Assembly (NCBI RefSeq): GCF_004798865.1
Contig: NW_025336346.1
Location: forward strand, 3,376,176 to 3,440,175
Length of the DNA: 64,000 bases
Direction: 5' to 3'
From: Varanus komodoensis
Lineage: Eukaryota > Chordata > Lepidosauria > Squamata > Varanidae
In this document: positions 34,851-47,190 of the stretch, piece by piece
How positions within the stretch are numbered: the first letter of the stretch is position 1
Layout: each line of letters opens with the position of its first letter
Made by a program: the position numbers and the translations under genes
The notes under the pieces: generated by a model
The model's input: only the letters and a program-made list of their open reading frames with translations
Told to the model about the DNA's origin: nothing
Database searches by the model: none

Positions 34851-37175
34851 AAATCTATTTATTGGCAAAATCACAGGGAGGGGGGCAGGGAAAGCAATGC
34901 TCTCCTAAAGGGGTCTTGCACTACATCCAGCGACAAAGTTCCACCGTTACGACAGGAACGGTGGGGGTTCGGTTCCGCAGGCACGAAAGCAGCCTGCAGT
35001 ACGGCATGGCTGCCCGTGTTGCTGTGCCTCACGTGCACACACAGCAGCAGGACTGGCCTGGTCTAATTGCTCTTTATGGAATCCATTTGGGGAACCAGCT
35101 GGGTTGCTTTGTGCATTTCCCTTCACTGTGTCTCATGAAGCAGACGAGCTAAAGGAAGCTCCAGAAAAGAGTCTGTGTGTGTGTGGGATGATGTGAGGGA
35201 CAAAACTTTCAAAGATAAAAAACACACTGACAAAGACAAAACAAGGGAAACAACTCTTTGGAGACAAGCAAAAGAATGCAGAAACTAAATTTTACATCTA
35301 GTGTACACAGCAACAAAAAGCAAGAGTGTAGATTCATGACTGCTTTGGAGGTTTGCCTTGGAAATAGAACAGAAACTTTGTGAGAAATAACTCAGTAAGC
35401 CCAGCTGGCCAGAAAAGAGCAGGGAACATGCTTAATTCCAGTCAGCATGAGGGCTTCCATCGCAGTTGCAGTGCAGAACAAGGCTGGACTGGGAGGGCAA
35501 GTTTCACAGAAAATGAGTGGCAAATGGCTGCAAATATACCACATTTATATCAGGAGGTGCATAAGTTTTTCCAGCTGGGTGGTGGGTGCACTGGGTGACG
35601 GGTAGTCTGTCGTGAGAAAAAGTGTTTGGCCCTGAGAGACAAGGGGGCATGACCAAACCGAATTCTCCTGGGAAACATACCACAGCTCCCCTATTGTCCT
35701 CTTTCTGGGCGGTGTGGTAGGAAACAAGTCTAGCAATACAACAGAATTCCTGATTACCACTGTTATTTTTCTCTTATCCTGTTCTATTTGTTTTCCATGC
35801 TTTTCCTTGGAGATAAGCTCCACTGAACACGGTGATGAAAAGTAACCCCCACCCACCCGCAACGTCACCGATGGCAGTCTTTCATTTCTTATCGTTACAC
35901 CTCCATTATTTTTTCTTCATTTGCTCTTAATGACCCGCTTTTCAGTATTTTCCTTTTGGATATGTAATTTCAATTGCTATCTCCCACCTCCTACCTTTTC
36001 TCCCAATTAGGCAAGGAAAAGCCCCCAGTATATTGTATTAGGTTTCCCTTTTCATCCAAGTAATTTATGCCATTTATTTAATTGATGATGTAAACCTTCT
36101 GCTGCACCACTGTGAAGCCTTTGCTTACTTTTTAAAACGTGTGTTATCCTCTTTCTTGTGGCAGCAGTGGTGGCGGCAAAAGTACTCAGAACTGTACTCA
36201 GATGACAACAAGTTCCAGAACCTCGATTGCGGGAGGCTTCCTGACAGCCATTTATGTAGGAACCCGTGACTCCTGTCCCCAGATTGCAGATTCTGGAGCA
36301 TCTTCCCTGGAGTGGGAAGGTGCTGTTCAAGGAAGGAGGTGACCATCAGGTGGAAAACATCAAGGACAGCTCAGCAGTGAAGGCATCATGAGGATTCAGT
36401 GTGGTTTTTCTAAGGGGTTTTCACAGCAGTGGATGGGGAGCCTGGCAGGCCACATAGCTTGGCTTTGGGAGGCCACCGCAGGCCACAGGCAGTGCACCCC
36501 ATCTCACGGTTCTTAGCATAGCACATAGCAGGGATCCAGACATTGGACAGCCCACCTGCTGACCCATGAAATCCCTCAGCCTGGTTGCTGGGGAACATTA
36601 TTGGAAGCAAGTTAGACCAGACTCACCATGGCATGGAGCAATACCATGGCTGCAAATGTGTGTGTGTTCCAAGCATGCCAGGCCCAAGGCATGTTGGTTC
36701 AGAAGCAACTCTCCAACCCCCTTGGGAGGGTTCCAGAGAGCTCACCCCCTGCTTAGAGCAATTGCAGACCTTGCTCAGTGCCTCCAGACCTTGCCAAAAT
36801 AGTGACATGAAATTGAACTATTGCAGAGAAGACTGCTAAGCGAGGTGCAGTACCAGCAGAATGGTTAAGCCAGCTGCAAACTCTGGGTAAAATTCCACTC
36901 AAGTTCCAACAACTGGATGCTTCGATACAAGGGCAGATAGGAAGGAAGGGAGTGCCGACAATGTCAAAACCCAGTCCAGGCCTCTCTGCTCTCCTCCTGC
37001 ATCTCATTCCTGAAGCTCCCTGGCTTGCTGATAATAATATGGCCAAATGAGGGACAACCATAGACTGACCGTCATCAAGGACATTTCACTCCCCGACTGC
37101 TCTCTACCTCCAGACAATGGAACAGCTCAGGGTTCTGCTATGCAATATATACCCAATATCTAGGAACAATTTAGC
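34850..37175. other. Unassigned non-coding sequence
   Basis: Contains a short (GT)n at about 35176-35186. No gene or element recognised; frames are short and unsupported. Confidence 0.45.
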
Positions 37176-37179
37176 ACAG

Positions 37180-37304
37180 CTTTCTGTGCCAACCAATATC
37201 TTCCAGATATTTTGGAGTACAAACTCCACCAGGCTTGGTTATTGAACATGCTGGCTGGGGCTGGTGGGAGGTGCAATCACAAACATTGGAGGGCTGGTTT
37301 AGTA
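37180..37304. repeat. Palindromic MITE copy (hAT-like family)
   Basis: CAACCAATATCTTCCAGATA, TTTTGGAGTACAAACTCCAC, the centre GAACATGCTGGCTGGGGCTG, then GGGAGGTGCAATCACAAACA and TTGGAGGGCTGGT. The arms are imperfect inverted complements of the family described at 17.9 and 51.4 kb. Confidence 0.65.
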
Positions 37305-37305
37305 T

Positions 37306-37575
37306 AGTTGCGAAGAGTTATAACTAAGAGTAATAGAACAAAGCTGAGAAAAGACCATTCTCAGAGTCAACACAGCATATATACATTTCAGGGGAACACA
37401 CAGCAGCAGAGAAACTGTCCCCTGGAGGAAGCATAGATGTCCCATCATTTGAGACACTGAAAACCACACTGGACATAGTGCAGAGCATCCTATTCCTGGG
37501 AACAGCCTTGCCATGGCTGCAGGGCACATACTGCTTGACCTATTTGATCGCCGACCATTTCTACAGTTCTCTGTT
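37306..37575 (+). mobile_element. CR1-like LINE 3' end, diverged
   Basis: Sense-strand blocks in CR1 order: AACTAAGAGTAATAGAACAA, GAGAAAAGACCATTCTCAGA, CCCATCATTTGAGACACTGA then AAACCACACTGGACATAGTG, and the terminal CTTGACCTATTTGATCGCCG then ACCATTTCTACAGTTCTCTG, which corresponds to the CR1 end TTGGACTAGATGACCTC...CCAACTCTACAATTCTATG. It directly abuts the MITE at 37.2 kb. Older than the 12.9 and 49 kb copies. Confidence 0.6.
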
Positions 37576-38535
37576 AATATCACATAAAAATGCGTAGACA
37601 ACCTATCAAGTAAATCATGCGTTTTGCTTCTGAAAATCTATTATTATGAATGCACACAATAATTATGTATCTTGAACTAGCATCTGCATTTTGTTTTTGC
37701 CCTAACTTCCTTTTGTTGGTAGATTTATGGGTGCTACTTAAAGACCTAAATTTCAAAGTCAACAATGTGCTGCTTTTGGCAGATCAATTTCACAAACTGA
37801 ACATTCCATCTGGATATATATTCACATTGTGATAGCCGGTGTTTACTATGACAGTGTGAGCCATTGAAAACTGAGGTTAGCTCAGAAGTGAAGGTGCTTT
37901 CAAACAAATGTCAGCATATGAAATTGACATGATAAAACATCAGTTGCAAAGCAAACAAAGTACAAAGGATGTGGGAAGCACCTGCTGGGCGATTTAACCA
38001 CATCTAAAAGAAATTAAAAAAATGGGCCTTCAACCCCAAGTATCCACGGCACAGATTACAATGACACAAGAAAAGGACATTGAAATGTCTGCAGAAAGGA
38101 AAGGAAAAGACAGTTGGAGTAGCCAGGCAAGAAGTCAGAGAGTGGTGTTCTAAATTCCCACTCTATTCAGGTAAATCTAGTCAGAAACAACAATAATTAT
38201 TTTTGTCTTCTTGAAGCCTTAACTGATGAATACTGAATTAGTAATACCAGAGGGAAAGTCATCAATACACCTTTGCTGACAAGACTTCCTTATTTTCCAT
38301 TTGCTGATTCATATATCTGAATGAATATATGTTCTGCTGAGCACATAACGACAGCTCAGGTTTGCTTTTTGTTTTCATTTTATCCTCAGTGTGAAAAAGC
38401 AGGTATGTTAAACACCTCCAGACTGGTCAGTCTCCACATTGCTGAGTGTGATATCAACAGAAGTGTGAGTTAAGCCTCCTTTGACAAGTCAGAGCTGGAA
38501 CCTAAGATTAAATGCTGGGTTCCATCTCCAGCCTG
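37576..38535. other. Unassigned AT-rich sequence
   Basis: No gene or element recognised in this stretch. Confidence 0.45.
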
Positions 38536-38539
38536 CTGG

Positions 38540-38765
38540 GAAAGACAGGCCAAGTTCTGGATGTCATGCTAAACAACCCAGGGATGGCTCGTCCCTGGAT
38601 TGTTAGCTGTTCCCACGGGAAGGAGAAACCAAGTAAAAATGACTGAGCAGAGTGAACAGCCACACTCACTCATCCACAGCAACCCAGGTTTTGGTTTTTT
38701 TTTTAAAGTCTGGGTTCTTGTTATGTGTGAAGTGGGTCACACACCTGCTCCACCCCCCAGAACTC
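38540..38765. repeat. AACAACCCAGG-type palindromic repeat
   Basis: AACAACCCAGGGATGGCTCG then TCCCTGGATTGTTA (38572-38605) is an imperfect hairpin. CAACCCAGGTTTTGG and TCTGGGTTCTTGTTATGTGT (38710-38729) repeat the arm words further right. It resembles a dispersed squamate MITE family, but ends and family are not established. Confidence 0.45.
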
Positions 38766-41700
38766 CATCTTCCCTTATCCCCTACATAGAGGACACTAGA
38801 TCACAAATATGATAGGGAAGCACCCACTTCTAGAATATTTTTGGAGTTTCCCATATTATTTCTTTTCCTTGTTGTTTAGCTGCACAAAATGTTTTAATTT
38901 TAAAAATGAAGCAACTCAAGATACAAGAGAAATCAAGATCCGCTGACATAAGGGCCTTTAGCAATATGTATGTGGGAAGTTGTGCATTTGTTTCTCACTG
39001 CTTGCACGTGATTTTCATACATTCCTTCTGCTGTTGCAGCAAGATTGCATCTCTCTTCAATTCACACTGGTATCATGATGAGTAAGTAAAATATGGCTGT
39101 GCATCCTGTGGCAATTATATGTAGTACTTCATGCAGCCTTCCACCCTGCTTTGCTGAACTACTTTTTAACTATTTTAACTACACACACACACACACACAG
39201 GGTCTATGTCCCCTTCTCACATAAGACCAACATGGGAGTGTTAGTATGTGGAATATTCAATTCAGTGCACCAAAGACCCAAGAAAAACCTCCAGAATTGG
39301 AATAAAACAATTAAGTGACTGGAAAGTACTCAGAAAATGTCTGAGCTCAAATATAGGGATCCACCTAGATTCTTTTCTTTCAATGTACATTCATCAGTGA
39401 CTACAGATATTTAATGTTCCCATCATGTAATTCTTGCCCACTAGTTCTTGAATGTATGTTAAATTTCTGCCTTGATTTTTTTGTCATCTTCTTAAGAAAG
39501 ATAATACTCCTTCTCTGTTGAGAATTTAGCACTGTTCATTTAACGAATAATCCTACCCTACAGACATAGTGCTAAAAAGGCTTTGATAGTCATAAAGAAA
39601 CTCGTAATGAGAATCCAGCTCCCACTCCTTCTCTTTTTTGCAAGTTAAAGATTCTGAAGGCAGAAGAGATGGACACCCCACAAACATGTATGCCTACCAT
39701 GTATGAACTTCATCATGGACCTCTGTACTGGATTAATGTATTCTAAGCATTTCTATGCCACTCTTCAGTCAAAGGGCTCAAGAATGGCTTATGTAAGTCA
39801 ACCATTAGACCTCTTCCTGAAGCAAACTTCATAAAGGAAGACAACAAACTCTGTAGCTGTCTTAGGCTTGTCACAGAAAAAGTAGTTTTTTTCTGTGGTG
39901 GCGCCCCTCAAGTGGTGCTCCCACATACAAGGGCAGTTAAAGTGTTTAATTCCTTCACTTGTTTTTATCTTTTCTCTTACAGCATTGTGAAATTCTCAAT
40001 GAATGTATTTCCCTGGTGAATTTAACTGGACCTCTACAGCTCCAAATGGGATGAGAGCTACCTCTGCAGTAACAGCAGCCTCTTTGTCCTGTTGCCCAAG
40101 CATATTCTGTATGATCTGTCGGTGGCATTTGGTGCTTGAATGTACACAAGGGCATATTTTGGGCTGTCTGGCTGGGCAAGCACATAAGATATTAATTTTT
40201 GAATTCTGCCTCTTTGTCACACTCTAGTGAGACTGGAATAGAGAAAAGTGCCTACAGTCTCACTAAATTCTATGGGACAAAAATCTGGACAGAATCTAGA
40301 CAGGCCTATTTCGGTAGAAAAATCAAGAACCAGGAATCACTCAGCCTTCGGTCACTTACAATATCAAAGTTCATATGAAAAGCAGGCCTTAGTATGAACT
40401 TGTTCTACATAATGTATGATTGGAAAATCAAGCATTCAAATAATTCAAAAATTAATCCTATTAAATAAACCTTTTTAGAAAGTGGCCTGATTGTTGACTT
40501 TTATATTTTTTTTTTAATTTGCAATTATAGCAACTAATCTCGCATAAACAGAAAGCATGGCAGGACTGAATCCTCTACCAAAGGAATGGCTTTTCCTAGT
40601 CTCTTTCTTTTTTTCTCTTGCTTAGAAGAAAAATTCAGGGATAGCAACAAGAAGTAAAAAGAAATCAAGCCCCAATTGGCACATGCATTTTATTTTAAAA
40701 GAAAGGATAAATGAGAGAGAGAAAATGAATTCCCCTCAGGGAAACGCCATCAAGTGAAACAAGATTTCTACAACTACACATTCCCTGACCTTTTCTAGAG
40801 TCATATCTTTAATGTTTCAGTGGTGAACTTGATAAAAAGAAAAAATTAATAAGATAGATTTCATTTTTTAAAAAAGGTCAAGACATGTGTTCCATGGGAA
40901 AACTCATTTAGGTTTCCCCAGGAGACCTTTTCCAGTCTGGATTGAGCCATCGATTTTTGTTTGTTTGTTTCCAGCATACTCCATGCCTGAACAGGTTGGG
41001 TGGTTTTGTTTTAGGTTTTTTCCATCAGCCAAATGCTAATTAAATAACCAGTGTAATCACTCAGAGGCAGCAGATGATGCTGGGCTCTGTCCCATAACTA
41101 GTGAGTGGGGCTGACAGCATGGAAGTGAAACGAACTCGAACACTGGGGAGCAACTGGTTCTTGATGGAGACACAGGCACTTTCCATCAGCAGCCTGAGGC
41201 CTGATCCCACCTCTGCCGGAGCGTGTGTGGCAGCCGTGGGGAAAGCATGCACTGGGCCCCTACCCACAACAGGCTGCCTGCATCTGTCTGCTACAGAGCG
41301 CAGGTGTTGTTTCTTTGTCGGCACCTGCAGTGTAGCCCTCGGGACACCCTGCTTGCCAGGGCCCATGGAAAACAAGACTCCCGAGCAAAGCAGCAACTCA
41401 CCCCGGGGCAGGGACAGCACATGCAACCCTTTTCCGAACTGTGCCCGCACCTAGACAACAACGCCAATGCCCCTGCCATGCAAGAGATGCTGCTCAAAAG
41501 CCAGACTTCAGCCAGCATAAGTTTTCTGAGGGGCAAAGCATGGGCACAGCAATGTATCTGAACACTAGCGAGCACCTCATCCTTTAAAAATAAGGGTGGA
41601 GGACCTATGTGCTGGCCTGGAGCAGGCACACTGGGAGACCCAGCTCAGTGTGGGTAGAACCAGCCCCCACTGCTGCCACATGAGTCCTACATGCTTGCCC

Positions 41701-42115
41701 TGACCCACAATAGCTGCCTCATTCACAGGCATTTGCATCTCATTCACACAAACATGTGCAGATATAAGCACACACAAACACATGTTTGTGAGTTCATTCC
41801 TTGCAGGCCTTTTTCTTCCTGCTTACTTATTCATGTTCCCCTGTTTTGGTTCAAGGCTAAGGCTGCAGTCTTATGGCTGCTTCATCTGAAAGAGAGCCCC
41901 AATGAAATCAGTGGTGCCTACTTTCCAGCAAACATGCTCAAGATAAGCCTGTAAGGGGATAAGATAGGAGGGGTGGTTACTCCTGTGAAGATTGCACTGA
42001 GAATCCTTCTAATTGTATATTCCTGTTTTTAACCCCTATTAGCAAAATAGTGAAGTAGCAGTCATGGGGGTCTAGTTTCTAGTGAGGCACTGAATGTTTA
42101 CATGTTGCAGGACGT
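38766..42115. other. Unassigned sequence with a simple repeat and one LINE/SINE tail relic
   Basis: Includes (AC)n at about 39180-39199. At 39733-39812 a stretch reading ATTTCTATGCCACTCTTCAG then CAAAGGGCTC resembles an antisense LINE/SINE tail. No gene recognised; frames at 41.1-41.6 kb are compositional. Confidence 0.4.
41862..41956. repeat. Small palindromic MITE copy B
   Basis: GGCTGCAGTCTTATGGCTGC, GAGAGCCCCAATGAAATCAG then TGGTGCCTACTTTCCAGC and CAAGATAAGCCTGTA. It matches the layout of copies A (26.0 kb) and C (63.5 kb), with both ends and the centre recognisable. Confidence 0.55.
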
Positions 42116-42119
42116 GGTA

Positions 42120-42382
42120 GTTCATATTTATATTTTTAATATCCTGCCTTTTTCCTCTTATATGGAAATTAAGGCAAACCCTTTTTTAGGGAACAGGATC
42201 CTTTTCCTCTGCGACCACCTCCTCTCCTGCTTATTTTCTCAACAACCCTGTGAAGTAGATAAGACTGAGAACCAGTGAGTGGCCCAAAGTCACCTAGTCA
42301 GCTTTCTGGCCAAGTGGGGCCAAGTACTCAGATCTCCTGCATCCCAGTCCTGCATCCTAACCACTGCACCACACTGGTTCCC
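42120..42382 (-). mobile_element. tRNA-derived SINE, antisense
   Basis: The plus strand reads the complement of a SINE. It has a TTTAATATCCTGCCTTTTTC tail part, CAACAACCCTGTGAAGTAGA, GTGGCCCAAAGTCACCTAGT then CAGCTTTCTGGCCAAG, and the tRNA-like head complement CCTAACCACTGCACCACACT then GGTTCCC. The middle resembles a CORE/MIR-like domain as well as the SINE at 18.8 kb, so subfamily is uncertain. Confidence 0.75.
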
Positions 42383-43289
42383 AAGCGCTTCCGGAAAAAC
42401 AATCTGCCACAGGGATCCCCAGCCCTTTCGGAGTGGTGAGCGCATCTTTTCAAAGAGTGTCATAGGTGCGCTCACAAAATGTCTGCCATTGGGATGCCTG
42501 CTCATTCCTAAAATGACTGCTGTGGTACATATAGCTGGTGACAAAACATTTCCCAGAAGGCAGACTGGTGTGAATTAAATTGCTCAAGTCTGTAAGTCAA
42601 AAGCAAAGGTGGTGTCTGAATTCCAAAATGTAAATCACAGCTTTGAACCCAATTAAAGATGGCATTGCAGACCAGCATCCCATTCTTTTAAAGTCCTTCT
42701 TAAAAAGCATCCAAAACAAAACTTAAATAAAATGAAAATTGGGATGTGCAGGAAGCCTGGCTGACACCAACATGGTTGGCCACAGGCACCGTGTTGGAAA
42801 CCCAGGCCTATTGTTTCAGTGCTACTTTTCTTGAAAACACACCTGGTTTTCAAGGTATTTTCATGCTGTATACTTGAAGTAGCAATGCAAAGGCTCCAAG
42901 GACTAAGTGTTAGAGTAGTGCTAAAGTTTCGGAGCAGCACAAAAGCTCCATAGAATGAGGAGCTGAGCCATAGTTTTGGAACAAGCAAACAAGCGGCCCC
43001 TGAATTTGTCACTGAGCTCCTTTATATACAGTCTACTCCACATAAACCCTTCCCAGCCTGTAGAAACCCAGGCCAGATAAACCCTTTCCTGTATAATGTA
43101 CAGATGCCATGCTCTATGCCATGGAGACAGTGGAGGAGGGAAAAACACACATTTCGTCACACTTCTGTCCTGGTCTGTGTGAGGCAGCAGGACACAGAAA
43201 GTGAGAGCTTCCCCTTCCTTAGGAGGGTTCTGTTGGATGCCTCATCTTTCTATAGATTGGGCTCAGTAGAACAGGGTTGAGATCTACTT
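42383..43289. other. Unassigned non-coding sequence
   Basis: No gene or element recognised. Confidence 0.4.
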
Positions 43290-43321
43290 CACTTTATTTA
43301 TTTCCATTTCTATGCCGCCCC
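43290..43321 (-). repeat. Antisense L2 3' terminus, about 30 bp
   Basis: ACTTTATTTATTTCCATTTC then TATGCCGCCCC is the complement of GGGGCGGCATAGAAATGG(AATA)n, the very end of an L2 copy like that at 60.9 kb. It sits head-to-head against the sense L2 that follows within a few bases. Confidence 0.65.
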
Positions 43322-43325
43322 ATAA

Positions 43326-43778
43326 CCTGAAGGTGCTGGTTTTGACCTATAAAGCCCTAAACAGCTTGGGACCAGGATACATCTCCTTCATTATATGCCC
43401 TCATGCCCCTTAAGATCTATCAGAGAAGCCCTACTCCGGGAACCCTAAGAGAGGTGAAAAGGTCATCAACTCGGAGTAGGGCCTTCTCTGGTGTGGCACC
43501 CAGACTATGGAATGTACTCTCCAGAGAGGTACAGCTGGTGCCAAGTTTATATTCTTTTTGGCACCAGGCCAAAACCTTTTTCTTTAAGCAGTAGTTTAAA
43601 ATTTAATAGTTTTTAATTTAGTCTCTCTGTTTGTTTTGTGATTTATTGTTTTGTTCTGTTTTATTATTTATTGAAATTGTTGTTTAATTGTCTGTTTAAA
43701 TATTGTAAGCCGTCCTGCGATCTTGTATAATAGGACGGCATACAAAAGCTTTTAATCAATCAATCAATCAATCAATCA
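43326..43778 (+). mobile_element. L2-clade LINE, 3' end with (AATC)n tail
   Basis: The sense strand encodes KVLVLTYKALNSLGPGYI at its start, then EKPYSGNP and a VPSLYSFWHQAKTFFFKQ-like end, parallel to the C-terminus of the 60.0-60.7 kb copy. It then has a T-rich 3' UTR, the hairpin GCCGTCCT/AGGACGGC (43709-43716 with 43732-43739) and an (AATC)n tail. 5'-truncated, with stops in frame. Relatively well preserved. Confidence 0.85.
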
Positions 43779-46700
43779 CTGTTAATGAATGCCATAACAA
43801 TAACCTAACACTGTAAATGCATACCAACTACAGATACATACTGTGCCTAGCTGTGCGAGCTGCAAATTTTGAAGGTAAAAGAGGTCTTTTTCCTCCTTTC
43901 CGCTCAGGTGCACCACAGAAGCACAATGTGGGAGCTGGGTGGGTCTTTGAGGCGCACAAAAGGTGAATTCAGCACATACGGACTTCAGAGGTAACAGTTT
44001 TAGCGATACAATAAAATGTTCATTCATTTTTATATGTTCTTCCATTTTTGAGCAAATAATTGATCACCAGCCATGGGGCATAATGCCTGCATCGTTTTAG
44101 CATGTTGCAAGACTGCATCCAGGAAATATGCAGGTTGTGCTCTGCAACAGTTCTGTCCCTATCCACTCCCTTTGGTATAATTACCTTAAACATTTACGAT
44201 TTAGACCAGAAAATGGCAGTTTCTTCATAAAGGTCATCACAATGATTCTCTGGAGAATCCTGGCATAATCAGTTGTCCACCCACCACTCCAGCATATAAA
44301 AATAGTCCTTAGAAATAGTTCTTAAGTTCCTTCTGTCACTCCTCCTCTAGATAATAAAATTTTAAATTAATTTTACTATGTTCAATTTGCTGCTTCTCAA
44401 CAGATATTTAAAGCAAATTCATTTCTAGGCTGGAAGGTGTTTTTTTTTTTAACAGACTCAAAGTGTTTTTTGAAAAGTTAAAATTATATCAGACTTTTAA
44501 AAAACTGGGACTAGCTACTCAGGCTATTCTAGAAGAGCTAAAAATTAATCACAGCCCTAAAATCTGTCGGCGAAGTAGCTGATGTGAAAGTAAGGGGGGA
44601 CTTACCTGATTCTTTAAAAAAATCTACATTCTAGATTTTTTATTGAATTATAACAAAGTGTAATTCATTGATGTTAGTCAAAAATTGCACTGATAACATC
44701 ATGCCAAGTTATTAACAGCAACAATGTGGGGGGAGAATTACAGTACATCATCTATTATACCATACAGCCCTCAGGATGAATCAAAGTGAAAGCACACAAT
44801 GAATGGAAAGAACTCATTAATAAGAACATTAGTATAACAGAATACAATACCTGCCATTCAGGCTGGGTATTTATCTCTGTGCTCCACATAGCTGGCTGGA
44901 GAGACTGAACGCAAGAACGATAAAGGCAGGGGTGCGGAATCAATGGGAAAGATGTAGCCAGTTCTATCTATCACCAGCATGCTGCGGATATTCTCACGGC
45001 CCACTAATGCAGTTTTCTTAATTTGAAATTACATGTGTATTTTAATAAGATAAAGGGAACTGTAAAAACTTGAGCTACATCAAGTGCGATCGGACTGTCA
45101 ACAAAACGGAAGTGGCAAAATGACAGTGGACAGACCTGCTATAATTTCTTACTACACGGGGCCTCTGCAGAATCCACAGGATGCCGCCATTTGAGGGTTC
45201 AAGATTGTTAAGCACGCGCACCACGTCGTCTGTAAGTGGGATGCGTGTGTGCGCATGTGCGCATCCAGATGCAAAGCACTCCCCTTTTCTAATTGATGCC
45301 AGCAGAGGCTCCACTCCACTGCATGCTCCATTAATAACTAGTGCAATGAGACTTTAAACATCAGATGAACTCTGACTGCTATCGCTTGATTCACACTACG
45401 TCACTGGCTAGTGGGGTAGAATCAAGTGTGTGCCCAACAAAATCCCGTTTACTTACTTATTTAAGTAGGTGCTCGACTGCATTCTAAGAGATGGTGGCAA
45501 ACGAGACAGCAGGAAATCCAAAATAGGTCCTCCTGTGTGTTTGTTTTTTAAAAGACATTTTATTTACATATTTAATGGATTTATGAGCCGCTACAATAGC
45601 CCCTATCTGGGCTCTCTGGGAGGCTCACAATTTTAGCAGCTGCAGGGAGGCACCAAATTAGATCAGAAGGGTAAACCTTTTCCTCGCAGCATTTCCTAAC
45701 TATAATTCCTCCAAACTCTTTTTCCAGCAGAGGAAATATAATATATTCATGTTTCCCAACACAAGGCACGTGGGTGCTGGGGCTGATTTGGGGAAAACAG
45801 CATGTCAGGGAGAAGTAGAGGAGTCTACTTCTGGCCAAAGACACACAAATGTGCACACACAAGCCCCCTGGGTTACTTACAGTCTCTTACATAAAAATCA
45901 CAAAACCTGTCCTCTAAAAGAGTTGGAGAGGCAGGCTGTTAGATTGCTGAGATGCACGTAAAATGGTGAACCTCTGGCATTACCTCCCGGATTGTTCCTG
46001 TTATTCCAATTGAACAACTGAAGGAAGGGCTAAACTAGATCCTTGCCACACTTCTGCATCTAGGAGCATGGTACAGGTCTCTGTTAAACATCTAAAATGT
46101 GAGGGGAGGAAATTATTGGGAGTGGCGGAATGGTGGATGAGAAAAAGGTACCATAGTTGACCACAGTTAAGTATGCCTGCAGAACCCTCACTGGAGAAAA
46201 CAGCTTGGGGAAGGAATGAAGCAGGGAAAATAGGTGGGAAAGGATAAGTATCCATCCCATGCCCTCTGCGTCTCCTCTCCAAATCCCCCCCTTCTTATAT
46301 TTAGCTGTTCAGAAGAAATCAGTTTCAAATGACCCCTATATTTCTCTCTCTCACACACACAAGGTTAGCCTTTGAGCAGACAGGAAAGAATCCCCAAGAA
46401 ATTCTGCATTATCTAGAGGAAGTGGCACCAGTATCAGATTTCGATAACCTTCCAAGCCATCCTTATCCTGGGAGAATGAATGCACGCCAAAAATTCTCCC
46501 ACACCCTCCTTGCAAGGAGAAAACAACAGCCTAGTTGGGGTGCTAAGCAAGTTGCTGATCTTGCTTCCCCCAATTGCTTAACTTTGCTGCACTCAGGAGC
46601 AAAAGCGAAATGCTTGTAAAGTTTTGCTGGTTGCAGTGGAAAAGCTAGCATCTCCAACAAAGGAATTGATGCAGCTTCAGAATTCCTTACTTTGGGATGG

Positions 46701-46950
46701 ATGGGCCCCATTCTGTCCACCCCCTGCCCAGGCCTTTTGGAGAAAAGGTGTGATTTTAGTCACAACTGGATATATTAAGATTTTATTGCTAGCTTTGATA
46801 GAAGTGGACTAGAAATAGAATGCAATTATGCTCTTCTATATTACTACAGCAATTTACCTGCTCACTTTTGGCTCTCAGCTATTAACTTTCTGTTGGTTTG
46901 TTTTAACGGAAGCAAACATTAAAACAGAAGTGTGACACCAATGAAAGACA
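43779..46950. other. Unassigned sequence with one LINE/SINE tail relic
   Basis: At 45548-45632 the words TTATTTACATATTTAATGGA and GGGCTCTCTGGGAGGCTCAC resemble an antisense LINE/SINE 3' end. A weak 10-bp-arm hairpin (AAAAAATCTA/TAGATTTTTT) lies at about 44617-44641. A 96-codon frame at 46329-46619 was considered and not accepted. Confidence 0.4.
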
Positions 46951-46953
46951 AGC

Positions 46954-47190
46954 AGAGAGCCAGTGTGATGTGGTGGTGAGTGCTGGATTAGGAACCTGGA
47001 AGATCTGGGTCCTAGTCCCCACTGGGCCATGAAGCAAACTGGGTAACTTTGAGCAAGTCAGTCACTCAGCCTAACCTACCTCACAGGATTGTAGTCCTGA
47101 GGACAAATGGAGCTATGTAAGCCACCTTGGCTTCTCACAAGAGGTAAAAAGGTGGGATACAAATCCGATATAATAATGCTAAATTATTAT
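46954..47190 (+). mobile_element. tRNA-derived SINE
   Basis: Head GAGAGCCAGTGTGATGTGGT, B-box-like GGGTCCTAGTCCCCACTGGG, body CAGCCTAACCTACCTCACAG, terminal hairpin CCACCTT/AAGGTGG (47122-47128 with 47149-47155) and an AT-rich tail. Same family as the 18.8 and 22.4 kb copies; its stem sequence differs yet still pairs. Confidence 0.85.

Noticed and set aside
46329-46619. 96-codon frame including EEVAPVSDFDNLPSHPYPG
   Set aside because: Looks mildly protein-like but has no splice context or recognised relatives; not strong enough to list.
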